From: Gemmatimonadota bacterium
GTDB taxonomy: Bacteria; Gemmatimonadota; Gemmatimonadetes; Palauibacterales; Palauibacteraceae
NCBI GenBank assembly: GCA_022825725.1
Contig: JAJDWE010000046.1
Location: forward strand, 1 to 49,896
Length of the DNA stretch: 49,896 nt
Direction: 5' to 3'
Shown here: piece after piece, positions 8,460 to 16,774 of the stretch
Position numbering within the stretch: position 1 is the stretch's first letter
Layout of the letters: every line of letters starts with the position of its first letter
Notes under the pieces: model-generated
Told to the model about the DNA's origin: nothing
Database searches by the model: none
The model's input: only the letters and a program-made list of their open reading frames with translations
Made by a program: the position numbers and the translations under genes

Positions 8460-9320
8460 ATGGGTGTCCTGGACCGTCTTTCCCGGCTGATTCGATCGAA
8501 TCTCAACGACCTCATCGCTCGGGCCGAAAACCCCGAGAAGATGCTCACCACGATCATCGAGGACATGCGCCGCCAGCTTGCCCAGGCGAAGCAGGAGGTG
8601 GCGGTCGCGATCGCCGACGAGCGCAAGCTGCGGGCGCAGTTCGAGGAGTCGCGCTCCACGGCGCAGGAGTGGGAGCGGCGGGCGCGGCTCGCGATCCGCG
8701 AGGGACGCGACGACCTCGCGCGCCAGGCGCTCGTGCGCGGGCAGGAGCACGCCGAGCACGCGCTCGAGCTGGAGACGCAGTGGCAGAACCACCGCGCCGA
8801 GACCGAGAAGCTCAAGGACTCGCTGCGGCAGCTGAACGCGAAGATCGAGGAGGCGAAGCGCAAGAAGAACCTCCTCATCGCGAAGCAGAAGCGCGCGGAG
8901 GCCCAGAAGCGCATCCACGACACGATGCAGGGGCTCCACGACAAGAGCGCCTTCCGCGCCTTCGATCAGATGACCGAGCGGATCGAGCAGGCGGAGCGCC
9001 AGGCGCTCGCGAGCGCGGAGGTCACCGAGGAACTCACCGGCGACACGCTCCTCAGCGAGTTCAAGGCGCTGGAGGCGGGGGGCGACGCCGCCGTGGAGGA
9101 CAAGCTGCTGGAGATGAAGGCCTCCATGGGTCTCCTCTCCTCCGGCGAGCCCGAGGACGTGAAGGCGCTCGGCTCGGGAGAGGACGCCGGGGCGGAGGGG
9201 GATTCCGGGTCGGGTGCGGATGAAGCCGGGGGCGCGGATGACGTGGAGGAGATCCCCGAGGCGGAACTCCTCGAGCTGCTGGGCGAGTCCGGCGAGACGG
9301 AGCGGGCCGAACGCGAATGA
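8460..9320 (+). CDS. pspA: PspA/IM30 (Vipp1) family membrane-stress protein
   Basis: 286 residues. It begins with the amphipathic helix typical of the family (MGVLDRLSRLIRSNLNDLI), followed by ENPEKMLTTIIEDMRRQL and long coiled-coil helices to about residue 215. PspA oligomerises as an ESCRT-III-like scaffold on stressed inner membrane. The C-terminus carries an extra acidic, Gly/Ala-rich linker (about 220-265) and a final short helix (EIPEAELLELLGE), longer than the usual 220-230 residue PspA. Start ATG at 8460 has AGGAAAC upstream. Its stop overlaps the start of dgcN by four bases (ATGA). No PspF-type activator is in the window, so control differs from the enterobacterial system. Confidence 0.95.
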   Translation: MGVLDRLSRLIRSNLNDLIARAENPEKMLTTIIEDMRRQLAQAKQEVAVAIADERKLRAQFEESRSTAQEWERRARLAIREGRDDLARQALVRGQEHAEHALELETQWQNHRAETEKLKDSLRQLNAKIEEAKRKKNLLIAKQKRAEAQKRIHDTMQGLHDKSAFRAFDQMTERIEQAERQALASAEVTEELTGDTLLSEFKALEAGGDAAVEDKLLEMKASMGLLSSGEPEDVKALGSGEDAGAEGDSGSGADEAGGADDVEEIPEAELLELLGESGETERAERE

Positions 9321-10447
9321 GCCCGGGCCCGGGGCGGAAGCGGCTTTCCTCCTCCCGGCTCGCGATTCTCGCGGAGGGGGCCTTCGGGGTCGAGACGGCG
9401 AAGACCGCCTCGTCCGCCGTGCGCTACCAGCCGGAGCGGGTGAGTTCCGTCATCGACTCCCGCTTCGCGGGGAGCACGGTGGGGGAGACGCTGGGCTTCG
9501 GCGGCGACATCCCCATCGTCGCGACCTTCGCCGAGGCGCTCGCGGCCGAACCCCGCCCTGAAGCCCTTCTCGTGGGGATCGCGCCGCAGGGAGGGCAGCT
9601 CCCCGAGGCGTGGCGGGCCGTGCTCGTGGCCGCGCTCGAGGAGGGGCTCGACATCATCAGCGGCCTTCACTTCTTCCTCTGCAACGATCCCGAGCTTGCG
9701 GCACTGGCGGACCGGTACGGCTGCACGCTGTTCGACCTCCGCAAGCCGCCTCCCGACCTGCCGGTGGGGGCGGGCCGGGCCATGGGGACCGACGCGTTCC
9801 GGGTGCTCACCGTCGGCACGGACTGCAACACGGGCAAGATGACCGTCTCGCTCGAGTTGCAGCGCGCCCTCCAGGCCCGGGGGGTGCGCGCCGGCTTCGC
9901 CGCCACGGGACAGACGGGCATCCTCATCGCCGGCACGGGCATCGCCGTCGACGCGGTGGTGTCGGACTTCATCTCCGGCGCCGCCGAACGCCTCACGCTC
10001 GAGGCGGCGCGGGGCGAGGACGGCGGGGGCGTCGACATCGTGCTCGTCGAGGGCCAGGGGTCGCTCATGCACCCCGGCTACTCCGGCGTCACGCACGGCC
10101 TCCTGCACGGCACGTTGCCGCACGCGATGATCCTCACCTGGATGCCGAGCCGCCCCCGCATCTACGGCGGCAACCACAGCTGGGTCGTGCTCCCCGAACT
10201 GGACGAGGTGATCCGCCGCTACGAGGACGCCCTCGCCTGGGCCTGTCCCGAGGTCCCCGGCCGCGTGATCGGCGTCTCCCTCGCGACCTACGACATCCCA
10301 GAGGACGAGGCCCGCGCCGCCGTCCGCCACGCGCGCGAGGTCACCGGCCTCCCCGCCACCGACCCCATCCGCTTCGGCGCCACCCCCCTCGTCGAAGCCA
10401 TCCTGTGCGCCCACGAGGCCCATCGGGCGTCCCCCACCCCCACCTGA
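9317..10447 (+). CDS. dgcN: DgcN/DUF1611 family protein (N-acetyl-D-glutamate synthase type)
   Basis: 376 residues covering the whole DUF1611 family. The N-terminal half is Rossmann-like (AILAEGAFG, SRFAGSTVGETLGFGGDIPI). The C-terminal half has a P-loop-like VGTDCNTGKMTVSLEL and the conserved DIVLVEGQGSLMHPGYSGVT. Family members were linked to D-amino-acid metabolism, D-glutamate N-acetylation, with a DgcA/YcjG-type epimerase partner. No such partner lies in this window. It overlaps pspA by four bases, so it is co-transcribed with envelope-stress genes. This fits a role at the peptidoglycan or amino-acid pool, but that link is inference. Confidence 0.85.
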   Translation: MSPGPGRKRLSSSRLAILAEGAFGVETAKTASSAVRYQPERVSSVIDSRFAGSTVGETLGFGGDIPIVATFAEALAAEPRPEALLVGIAPQGGQLPEAWRAVLVAALEEGLDIISGLHFFLCNDPELAALADRYGCTLFDLRKPPPDLPVGAGRAMGTDAFRVLTVGTDCNTGKMTVSLELQRALQARGVRAGFAATGQTGILIAGTGIAVDAVVSDFISGAAERLTLEAARGEDGGGVDIVLVEGQGSLMHPGYSGVTHGLLHGTLPHAMILTWMPSRPRIYGGNHSWVVLPELDEVIRRYEDALAWACPEVPGRVIGVSLATYDIPEDEARAAVRHAREVTGLPATDPIRFGATPLVEAILCAHEAHRASPTPT

Positions 10448-10512
10448 CCCGCCGTCCGCGCCGGCCCCCGCGGCCGACCGCCGGCCGCATCCCCCACCCC
10501 CTGAGTCGCCGC

Positions 10513-10549
10513 CGTTGATCGTGCGTTGAGAGCCGCGGCGATCGTTTGG
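10513..10549 (+). promoter_or_regulatory. Direct-repeat element CGTTGAT-N4-CGTTGA-N15-TTTGG, copy 2
   Basis: CGTTGAT at 10513 and CGTTGA at 10524 repeat the 11-base period seen at 7221. TTTGG at 10545 keeps the same 21-base distance from the second box. It lies 108 bases before another TM/coiled-coil gene. Shared spacing upstream of two genes of the same type supports a common regulator; this is inference. Confidence 0.45.
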
Positions 10550-10620
10550 CTGGTGACGCTGCGGAAAGTTTCCGCGCCGCGCGCCTATGGGTTACGTTCA
10601 CAGCATCCCGGGGATCCTCA

Positions 10621-11052
10621 ATGGCCGAATCGAAGACAGACACCGCAGAATCCCGGACGGCGGTCGGCGAACCCGCCGCCGCCGGCCGCCGTGCGCGCGC
10701 GGAAGCACGCCGCGCGGCGGACGGAATCACGGTCACGCGCTGGAATCTCGGCCTCTCTCTCTCGATCGCTCTCACGGTTCTCACGGGCGCCTTCACGCTC
10801 GTGTGGGCCGAGACGACCACCCTTGGCGAGACGCAGGTGCAGCTTGTCGACCGCGTGTCCCGCGTCGAGGTACAGGTCGTGGAACTCCGCGAGGACGTGA
10901 AGGATCTTCGCGGGGAGATGGCGGATCTTCGCGGGGAGATGGCGGATCTTCGCGAAGAACTGCGCGAGAGCGTAGCGGATCTTCGCGGGGAGATTCGGGA
11001 ACTGGGCGACCTGATCCGCGCCCGCGAGACGGCGGACGTCGGCGCGCAATGA
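10621..11052 (+). CDS. TM-anchored coiled-coil protein upstream of trpS
   Basis: 143 residues from the ATG at 10621; an in-frame extension to 10546 is possible but poor. Residues 1-40 are charged and Ala-rich. A hydrophobic helix spans about 41-62 (LGLSLSIALTVLTGAFTLVWA), followed by a coiled coil from about 70 to 135 built on DLRGEMA heptads. Four of these heptads come from near-identical 21-base DNA repeats. The stop overlaps the trpS start (ATGA), implying translational coupling. It shares layout with the proteins at 7316 and 13269. No enzymatic motif is present and the function is unknown. Confidence 0.75.
   Translation: MAESKTDTAESRTAVGEPAAAGRRARAEARRAADGITVTRWNLGLSLSIALTVLTGAFTLVWAETTTLGETQVQLVDRVSRVEVQVVELREDVKDLRGEMADLRGEMADLREELRESVADLRGEIRELGDLIRARETADVGAQ
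10903..10998 (+). repeat. 21-base tandem repeat encoding coiled-coil heptads
   Basis: Two exact copies at 10903-10923 and 10924-10944, a diverged copy at 10945-10965 and a fourth at 10978-10998, each starting GATCTTCGCG. One unit equals seven codons, so copy-number change would keep both reading frame and heptad register. Confidence 0.85.
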
Positions 11053-12131
11053 CCGACCGGGCCCCTTCGGGGCCGCGCAAGCGCGTCTTCAGCGGCATCC
11101 AGCCCACGGGCCATGCGCACCTCGGGAACTATCTCGGGGTGTTCCGGCGCTGGGCGGCGATGGTCGATGAGTACGAGTGCTTCTACTGCATCGTCGACCT
11201 GCACGCGATCACGCGCGAGTACGAGCGCGAGGACCTGCTGCGCCGCGTGTTCGACCTCACCGTGTCGCTCGTGGCCTCGGGGATCGACCCGGAACGCTGC
11301 ACCCTCTTCGCGCAGTCGCACGTCCCCTTCCACAGCGAACTCCAGTGGTTGTTCAACACGGTGACCCCGGTGGGCGACCTCGGACGGATGACGCAGTTCA
11401 AGGAGAAATCCCAGGGCCGGGAGTCGGTGAACGCGGGCCTCCTCAACTATCCGGTGCTGCAGGCGGCCGACATCCTCCTCTACCGGGCCGACTTCGTGCC
11501 GGTGGGAGAGGACCAGCGCCAGCACCTGGAACTGTCGCGGGAGGTCGCGCGGCGCTGGAACGCGCGCTTCGGCGACTTCTTCCCGGAACCGGAGACGCTC
11601 GTGGGGACGGGGAGTCGCGTCCGCGGGCTCGACGGCGTGGCGAAGATGTCGAAGTCGAAGGACAACACGGTGCGGATGGACGCCGAGCCGGACGAACTGT
11701 GGGCGCGGCTGCGCACGGCGGTCACGGACCCCGCGCGGGTGCGGAAGGACGATCCCGGCAACCCGCACGTGTGCAACGTCTTCGCCCTGCACGAGTTCTT
11801 CACGGACCCGGCGGAGCGCGAGGAGATCGAGATCCTCTGCCAGACGGCGGGGATCGGCTGCGTCGCCTGCAAGCGCCAGCTCACGGACAACGTGGCCGAG
11901 GACCTCGCCCCGGTGCGCGAGCGCGCGGCGGCACTGCGCGCGAACCCGGAGCGGGTGATCGAGATCCTGGCGGCGGGAGCGGAGCGCGCGGCGGCCGAGG
12001 CCGAGCGCACGATGGAGGTCGTGCGCGAGCGGATGGGCGTCGGGCCGCGCACGCTGGACGTCGACCTCCCGCACCTGTCCGGGGCCGGGGCCGGCACTGC
12101 GGGCGACGGCCCGGCGGGCGCCGGCGGCTGA
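11049..12131 (+). CDS. trpS: Tryptophanyl-tRNA synthetase
   Basis: 360 residues, class I aminoacyl-tRNA synthetase charging tRNA-Trp. The HIGH-like signature reads GHAHLGNYLG (about 15-25) and follows FSGIQPTG. The KMSKS loop is intact (VAKMSKSKDN, about 200). TrpRS-typical segments include PVLQAADILLY and the C-terminal anticodon-binding region with CKRQLTDNVAEDLAPVRERAA. The last 25 residues are a Gly/Ala-rich tail not needed by the family. It overlaps the upstream coiled-coil gene by four bases and precedes a dehydrogenase by 22 bases. Nothing is missing. Confidence 0.97.
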   Translation: MTDRAPSGPRKRVFSGIQPTGHAHLGNYLGVFRRWAAMVDEYECFYCIVDLHAITREYEREDLLRRVFDLTVSLVASGIDPERCTLFAQSHVPFHSELQWLFNTVTPVGDLGRMTQFKEKSQGRESVNAGLLNYPVLQAADILLYRADFVPVGEDQRQHLELSREVARRWNARFGDFFPEPETLVGTGSRVRGLDGVAKMSKSKDNTVRMDAEPDELWARLRTAVTDPARVRKDDPGNPHVCNVFALHEFFTDPAEREEIEILCQTAGIGCVACKRQLTDNVAEDLAPVRERAAALRANPERVIEILAAGAERAAAEAERTMEVVRERMGVGPRTLDVDLPHLSGAGAGTAGDGPAGAGG

Positions 12132-12153
12132 GCCGGGAGCGCCGGGAGTCGCC

Positions 12154-13200
12154 TTGCGCCGCTTCGTGATCTGGATGTACGCGCCGGAGACCCCCCACTG
12201 GTCGATGCCGGAGCGGTCGTTCGAGCGGATCCGCGACGCGCTGGACCCGGAGTGGGAGATCGAGTCGGTCCGCGTCGCGCTCGAGGCATCCGGCGACGGC
12301 GTGCGCGTGACGCCGCCGGAGCTGCTGGAAGCGGTGGCCGACGCCGAGGTCTACTGCGGGTGGGGGATCCGGCGGGACGTCTTCCTCGCCGCCCGCAAGC
12401 TGCGCTGGTTCCACTCGGGCGCGGCCGGGGCGCGGAACTCGCTCTTCGAGGAGATGCGGGAGAGCGACGTCATCTTCACGAACTCGGCGGGCATGTACGC
12501 GGACTCGCTGGCGGACCACGCCATGGCCGGCATCCTCTATTTCGTCCGCGGCCTGGACCTTGCGGTGCGCGCGCAGCGCAGGCACGAGTGGGTCCAGTCC
12601 GCGCTGAACTCGCCCCGGAGTCCCCTGCACGCCGCGCCCGCCCGCGGCGAGGTAGCCGGGGCCTCGCTCGGCATCATCGGCTACGGCGGCATCGGATCGG
12701 CGCTCGGCCGCCGCGCGCACGCCCTCGGCATGCGAGTTCAGGCCGTCCGCCGCACCGTCGGCCGAAAGCCCCCCGAGCTCAACCGCCTCGAGGGCCCCGA
12801 CCATCTCCCCGAACTCCTCGAATCCTCGGACTTCGTCGCCCTCACGGCCCCCGAGACGCCGGAGACCGAGGGCCTCCTCGGCGCCGCCGAACTCGCCCGC
12901 ATGAAGCCGGGCGCCGTGCTCATCAACCTCGCCCGCGGCACCCTCGTGGACGAGACCGCGCTCGTCCGGGCCCTCGAAACCCGCCACCTGCGCGGCGCGA
13001 TGCTGGACGTGTTCGAGACCGAGCCGCTCCCGGCCGACCACCCGCTGTGGGGGCTGGAGAACGTCCTCATCACCCCGCACGTCGGCGGCACCTCGGCACA
13101 CTTCTGGCAGCGCGAGACGGACCTGATCGTCCGCAACATCGCCCGCTACCAGCGCGGCGACCCCCTCGAAAACCGCGTAAACAAGGCGCGCGGCTACTGA
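12154..13200 (+). CDS. D-isomer-specific 2-hydroxyacid dehydrogenase
   Basis: 348 residues, NAD(P)-dependent oxidoreductase. The Rossmann motif GIIGYGGIGSALGRRA is at about 170-185. The catalytic Arg (INLARGTLVDE, about 260), Glu (DVFETEPLP) and His (TPHVGGTS, about 310) are all present. The N-terminal catalytic half has WFHSGAAGARNSLF and TNSAGMYADSLADHAMAGIL. Substrate cannot be told; it resembles the broad glyoxylate/hydroxypyruvate reductase-like group. The start is TTG with GGGAG a few bases upstream, 22 bases after trpS. It is followed within 20 bases by a copy of the ACGTTCCCGCGGGAACG palindrome. Confidence 0.9.
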   Translation: MRRFVIWMYAPETPHWSMPERSFERIRDALDPEWEIESVRVALEASGDGVRVTPPELLEAVADAEVYCGWGIRRDVFLAARKLRWFHSGAAGARNSLFEEMRESDVIFTNSAGMYADSLADHAMAGILYFVRGLDLAVRAQRRHEWVQSALNSPRSPLHAAPARGEVAGASLGIIGYGGIGSALGRRAHALGMRVQAVRRTVGRKPPELNRLEGPDHLPELLESSDFVALTAPETPETEGLLGAAELARMKPGAVLINLARGTLVDETALVRALETRHLRGAMLDVFETEPLPADHPLWGLENVLITPHVGGTSAHFWQRETDLIVRNIARYQRGDPLENRVNKARGY

Positions 13201-13217
13201 ATCCGAGGCCCGCGGAC

Positions 13218-13231
13218 GTTCCCGCGGGAAC
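13218..13231. repeat. Interspersed palindrome GTTCCCGCGGGAAC, copy 1
   Basis: Perfect 14-base palindrome core, preceded by AC and followed by G. It is intergenic, 17 bases after the dehydrogenase stop. No T-tract follows, so it is not a standard terminator. Confidence 0.9.
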
Positions 13232-13268
13232 GCCGGCGGACCTTCGATCACCTTGAAGGACCCCCCGC

Positions 13269-13487
13269 TTGATAGCACATTGCGGCCATGACGGCAGAGA
13301 GTTGACGATCATCGGGGCGGCCATCGCGGTCGTCGGCGTACTTACGCCGGTGCTCGTGGGGATGCGTCGCGACCTTACAGGGTTGACCCGAGATGTGGCG
13401 GACCTGCGTGAACGCATGGCCAGGATCGAAGGTTTGTTCGAAGGTTTCCTCCACCGGGACGGAAAGGCACCGAGCCCCTCCGCCTGA
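13269..13487 (+). CDS. Small single-TM coiled-coil protein
   Basis: 72 residues from a TTG with AAGGA eight bases upstream; an inner TTG at 13302 is an alternative start. A hydrophobic helix (about 12-31, LTIIGAAIAVVGVLTPVLVG) is followed by an amphipathic coiled coil (RRDLTGLTRDVADLRERMARIEG). This is the same plan as the proteins at 7316 and 10621. No family name can be given. It lies alone between palindrome copies 1 and 2. Confidence 0.6.
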   Translation: MIAHCGHDGRELTIIGAAIAVVGVLTPVLVGMRRDLTGLTRDVADLRERMARIEGLFEGFLHRDGKAPSPSA

Positions 13488-13506
13488 AACGCGACACCCC
13501 CAACAC

Positions 13507-13520
13507 GTTCCCGCGGGAAC
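13507..13520. repeat. Interspersed palindrome GTTCCCGCGGGAAC, copy 2
   Basis: Perfect core, flanked by AC before and G after, 20 bases past the small TM gene. Copy 3 follows only 34 bases later, so two copies share this 114-base gap. Confidence 0.9.
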
Positions 13521-13540
13521 GCGATGACACTCAAGCATAC

Positions 13541-13554
13541 GTTCCCGCGGGAAC
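13541..13554. repeat. Interspersed palindrome GTTCCCGCGGGAAC, copy 3
   Basis: Here the palindrome extends symmetrically to 20 bases (TACGTTCCCGCGGGAACGTC has an 18-base perfect centre, ACGT...ACGT). It is intergenic, 48 bases before the aldolase gene. Confidence 0.9.
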
Positions 13555-13601
13555 GTCCATGACCCGCGAATGACCCCAGATCGGGACACCCGGTGAATTC
13601 C

Positions 13602-14495
13602 ATGAGAGATCTTTCAGGTGTGCATCCGCCCGTGGCGACGCCCTTCGGCGAGGACGGCGAGCTCGCGCTCGACGCGTTCGACAACAACCTGCGGGAGTGG
13701 CTCTCGCACCCCGTCGCCGGCATCGTCGTCGCGGGCTCCACGGGAGAGGCGCCGCTCCTCGACCGTCGCGAGCTGTGCGCGCTGGTGGAGACGACCGCCG
13801 CGCGCATCGGCGACCGCACCCTGACGGTCGGGACGGGGGCCGAGTCCACGCGCGAGGTGATCTCCGTGACCCGGGAAGTGGCCGGGCTCGGCGCGAACGC
13901 CGTCCTCGTCCGCTCCGGCTCGTACTACCTGAAGGCGATGAAGCCGGACGTCGTGCGCGATCACTTCCTCGCGGTGGCGGACGCCTCGCCCGTGCCCGTC
14001 GTCCTCTATCACATCCCCCAGTTCGTGCCGGTGCACCTCACGCCGGATCTCGTGGGCCGGCTCGTCGAACACCCCAACATCATCGGGATCAAGGATTCCT
14101 CGGGCGATCTCCGGAACCTCGGCCAGCTCATCGAGGCGTGTGGCCGCAACGCACAGGTGCTCGTGGGCTCGGGCGCGCTCCTCTACGCGGCGCTCGAGGC
14201 GGGAGCGGTCGGGGGCATTCTCGGCGTGGCCGTGGTCGCGACGCGCTCGAGCTGCCAGATCTACGATGCCTGGCGCGAGGGCGACCATCGCCGCGCCGGG
14301 GCGATGCAGGAACGCGTCGCCCCCCTCCACAAGCGCCTCGTCGCCGAGGGAGGCATCGTGTCGGTGAAGGCCGCCCTCGACCGCCTCGGCCTCTACGGCG
14401 GCCCGCCGCGCAGCCCGCTGCAGCCCGCCGACGCCGCCAGACTCGCCGTCGTCGACGCCGCCCTGGAAGCCGCCGCCCTCGGCGTCTCCGCCTGA
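13602..14495 (+). CDS. DapA-family class I aldolase/synthase (HOGA-like)
   Basis: 297 residues, a (beta/alpha)8 barrel of the dihydrodipicolinate synthase/N-acetylneuraminate lyase family. The substrate loop reads GSTGEAPLL (about 45). The catalytic Tyr lies in LYHIPQF (about 135) and the Schiff-base Lys in IGIKDSSGD (about 163). The wording around the Lys resembles 4-hydroxy-2-oxoglutarate aldolases more than true DapA. No lysine-pathway gene is nearby, so a catabolic aldolase is my preferred reading. An in-frame GTG nine bases upstream (13593) is an alternative start. No strong ribosome site favours either. Confidence 0.85.
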   Translation: MRDLSGVHPPVATPFGEDGELALDAFDNNLREWLSHPVAGIVVAGSTGEAPLLDRRELCALVETTAARIGDRTLTVGTGAESTREVISVTREVAGLGANAVLVRSGSYYLKAMKPDVVRDHFLAVADASPVPVVLYHIPQFVPVHLTPDLVGRLVEHPNIIGIKDSSGDLRNLGQLIEACGRNAQVLVGSGALLYAALEAGAVGGILGVAVVATRSSCQIYDAWREGDHRRAGAMQERVAPLHKRLVAEGGIVSVKAALDRLGLYGGPPRSPLQPADAARLAVVDAALEAAALGVSA

Positions 14496-14535
14496 CCCCG
14501 GCCCCAAGCCGGGCCCGGGTCGCCATATTGAAGCC

Positions 14536-15363
14536 ATGAACACCGGCATCGAGCAGGAATCCCGGGCGGCGCTTCACGCAGCGATCTCCGAATGGCACCG
14601 GGTTCGCGGAGAGATCGCGCCCGAGGATGAGGAACGTCTCTGGAGGAAGCTCCGTCTCGAGTGGAACTACAACAGCAACCACATCGAGGGGAACACGCTC
14701 ACCTACGACGAGACCGTGCTCCTCCTCATCCATGGGCAGACGGCCGGTTCCCATCCCCTCCGGGACTACGAGGAGATGAAGGCGCACGACGTTGCCATCG
14801 AACTCGTCCGCAAGCTCTCGTCAGCCGAGCAGCCGCTCACCGAGGCCGACATCAGAGAACTGAACCGGGTCCTCCTCAAGGAACCCTTCTGGAAACTCGC
14901 TGAAACCCCCGACGGAGCGACGACCCGCAAGCGGATCATCCCGGGGGAGTACAAGAAACACCCGAACCACGTGCGAACACGCACCGGAGAACTCCACAGG
15001 TTCGCCGAGCCCGAGGAGACGCCCGCGCGCATGGAGGAATGGGTACGCCGGTTCCGCGACGATCTGGCCCGGGCTGAAGATTCTCTACCCGAGTTCCTGG
15101 CCGAATCGCACTGGACGTTCGTCAACATCCATCCCTTCGACGACGGCAACGGACGCACGGCGCGACTCATCACCAACTACATCCTGCTCCGCAAGAACCT
15201 GCTCCCCATCGTGATCGAGAGCACCGACCGCGACCGCTATTTTGGCGCGTTGAAGCGGTCGGACGTCGGAGACACAAAACCGCTTGCCGAGTTCATGCTG
15301 ACCCAACTTTCCCGGTCGCTGGACCTCGCCCTGCGGAGTGTTCGAGCGGGAACGCATCATTGA
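14536..15363 (+). CDS. Fic-domain protein with N-terminal inhibitory helix
   Basis: 275 residues. The catalytic loop HPFDDGNGRTAR (about 197-208) matches HxFx(D/E)GNGRxxR completely, so it should transfer AMP, or another nucleotide moiety, to a target hydroxyl. Near residue 50 the sequence SNHIEGN fits the [S/T]xxxE[G/N] inhibitory motif, placing it in the class with an internal N-terminal antitoxin-like helix. The region LTEADIRELNRVLLKEPFW is typical of stand-alone chromosomal Fic proteins. It ends 57 bases before purA. Target and role (self-modification, toxin or regulator) are not visible. Confidence 0.92.
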   Translation: MNTGIEQESRAALHAAISEWHRVRGEIAPEDEERLWRKLRLEWNYNSNHIEGNTLTYDETVLLLIHGQTAGSHPLRDYEEMKAHDVAIELVRKLSSAEQPLTEADIRELNRVLLKEPFWKLAETPDGATTRKRIIPGEYKKHPNHVRTRTGELHRFAEPEETPARMEEWVRRFRDDLARAEDSLPEFLAESHWTFVNIHPFDDGNGRTARLITNYILLRKNLLPIVIESTDRDRYFGALKRSDVGDTKPLAEFMLTQLSRSLDLALRSVRAGTHH

Positions 15364-15420
15364 GCTATCTTCTGAAGCCCGTCGCAGTACGACACCCGAA
15401 CAGAAAGCCGGAAACACAAC

Positions 15421-16740
15421 GTGTTCAGTGACAGCGTGCGCTGCGTCGTCGTGGTCGGCGCGCAGTGGGGAGACGAAGGGAAGGGGAAGATCGTGGACGT
15501 GCTCGCCGAGCAGGCCACGATCGTGGCGCGCTACCAGGGGGGCGCGAACGCGGGGCACACGGTGCGCGTGGGCGAGGGCGCGAACGAGGAGGAGTTCATC
15601 CTCCACCTCATCCCATCCGGGATCCTGAATCGGGAGACGCGCTGCCTCCTCGGAAACGGCGTCGTCGTGGACCCGTGGGTGCTGAAGCGCGAGATGGACA
15701 CGCTCGGCGACCGGGGCATCGATCTCGACGGGCGGCTCGGGCTGAGCCGGCGCGCGCATCTCGTCCTCCCCTATCACCGGCTGCTCGATGCCGCGCAGGA
15801 GGACAGCCGGGGCTCGAAGAAGATCGGGACGACGGGGCGGGGGATCGGTCCGGCATACCGCGACAAGGTCTCGCGCACGGGGCTCCGCGGCGGCGATCTG
15901 CGCAACCTGGACCGCACCCACGAGATCGTGGCGGCGGCGGCGGTGCGCGCGAACGTCGCGCTGGCGGGACTCGGCGACGAGCGGCGCGTGGATGCGGACG
16001 AGGTGATGTCCGAACTCGAGACGGTCCGCCCCACCATGGTCGGACTGTTGACGGACGCGGGAGATGAGATCCGCGGCGGGCTGGCGTCGGGGGGACGGGT
16101 CCTCCTCGAGGGGGCGCAGGGGGCGCTGCTCGACATCGACCACGGGACGTACCCGTTCGTCACCTCCTCGACGACGACGGCGGGAGGCGCTGCTTCGGGG
16201 GTCGGGATCGGGCCGACGCTGATCGACGAAGTGATCGGCGTCGTGAAGGCGTACATCACACGCGTCGGCGAAGGCCCGCTGCCGACGGAGCTCCCGGAGG
16301 CGGAGGCCGAACGTCTGCGGCAGCTCGGCGGCGAGTTCGGCGCGACGACCGGCCGCCCCCGCCGCCCCGGCTGGTTCGATGCGAACGTGGCGCGCTACGC
16401 GGCCGGCGTGAACGGTCTCACCGGCCTCGCGGTCACGAAGCTGGACGTGCTCGACACCTTCGAGACGATCCAGCTCTCGACCGGCTACGAACTCGACGGG
16501 GCCCCGACCGCCTCGTTCCCGGACTCCGTCGCGGACCTCGCCCGCGTGCGTCCGGTCTACGAGCGCTGGGCGGGCTGGAACGCGGACACGAGCGGGTGCC
16601 GCGCCGTCGGCGACCTGCCGGACTCCGCGCGCCGCTACCTCGCCCGGATCGAGGAAGTCTGCGCCACCCCCATCCGCTTCGTCGGCGTCGGCGCCGCCCG
16701 CCGCGAGACGATCGCCCTCCCCACCGGCGCCGCCGCCTGA
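15421..16740 (+). CDS. purA: Adenylosuccinate synthetase
   Basis: 439 residues, GTP-dependent ligation of IMP and aspartate in AMP synthesis. Signatures are in order: VGAQWGDEGKGKIVD (P-loop-like, about 12-26), QGGANAGHTV, LHLIPSGIL, KKIGTTGRGIGPAYRDK (about 140), EGAQGALLDIDHGTYPFVTSS (about 225) and the GTP-binding VTKLDVLD. The IMP-binding RRPGWFDAN is also seen. Start is GTG at 15421; a second GTG six codons on is possible. It is convergent with the DUF5615 gene, 34 bases away. Confidence 0.97.
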   Translation: MFSDSVRCVVVVGAQWGDEGKGKIVDVLAEQATIVARYQGGANAGHTVRVGEGANEEEFILHLIPSGILNRETRCLLGNGVVVDPWVLKREMDTLGDRGIDLDGRLGLSRRAHLVLPYHRLLDAAQEDSRGSKKIGTTGRGIGPAYRDKVSRTGLRGGDLRNLDRTHEIVAAAAVRANVALAGLGDERRVDADEVMSELETVRPTMVGLLTDAGDEIRGGLASGGRVLLEGAQGALLDIDHGTYPFVTSSTTTAGGAASGVGIGPTLIDEVIGVVKAYITRVGEGPLPTELPEAEAERLRQLGGEFGATTGRPRRPGWFDANVARYAAGVNGLTGLAVTKLDVLDTFETIQLSTGYELDGAPTASFPDSVADLARVRPVYERWAGWNADTSGCRAVGDLPDSARRYLARIEEVCATPIRFVGVGAARRETIALPTGAAA

Positions 16741-16774
16741 ATTCGGCCGGAGCCGACTCTACGTCAACGCTCCG

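Noticed and set aside
13218..13554. Palindromes considered as intrinsic terminators or LexA-type boxes
   Set aside because: No T-tract follows, copies occur inside hyuAB, and the sequence does not match known SOS boxes.
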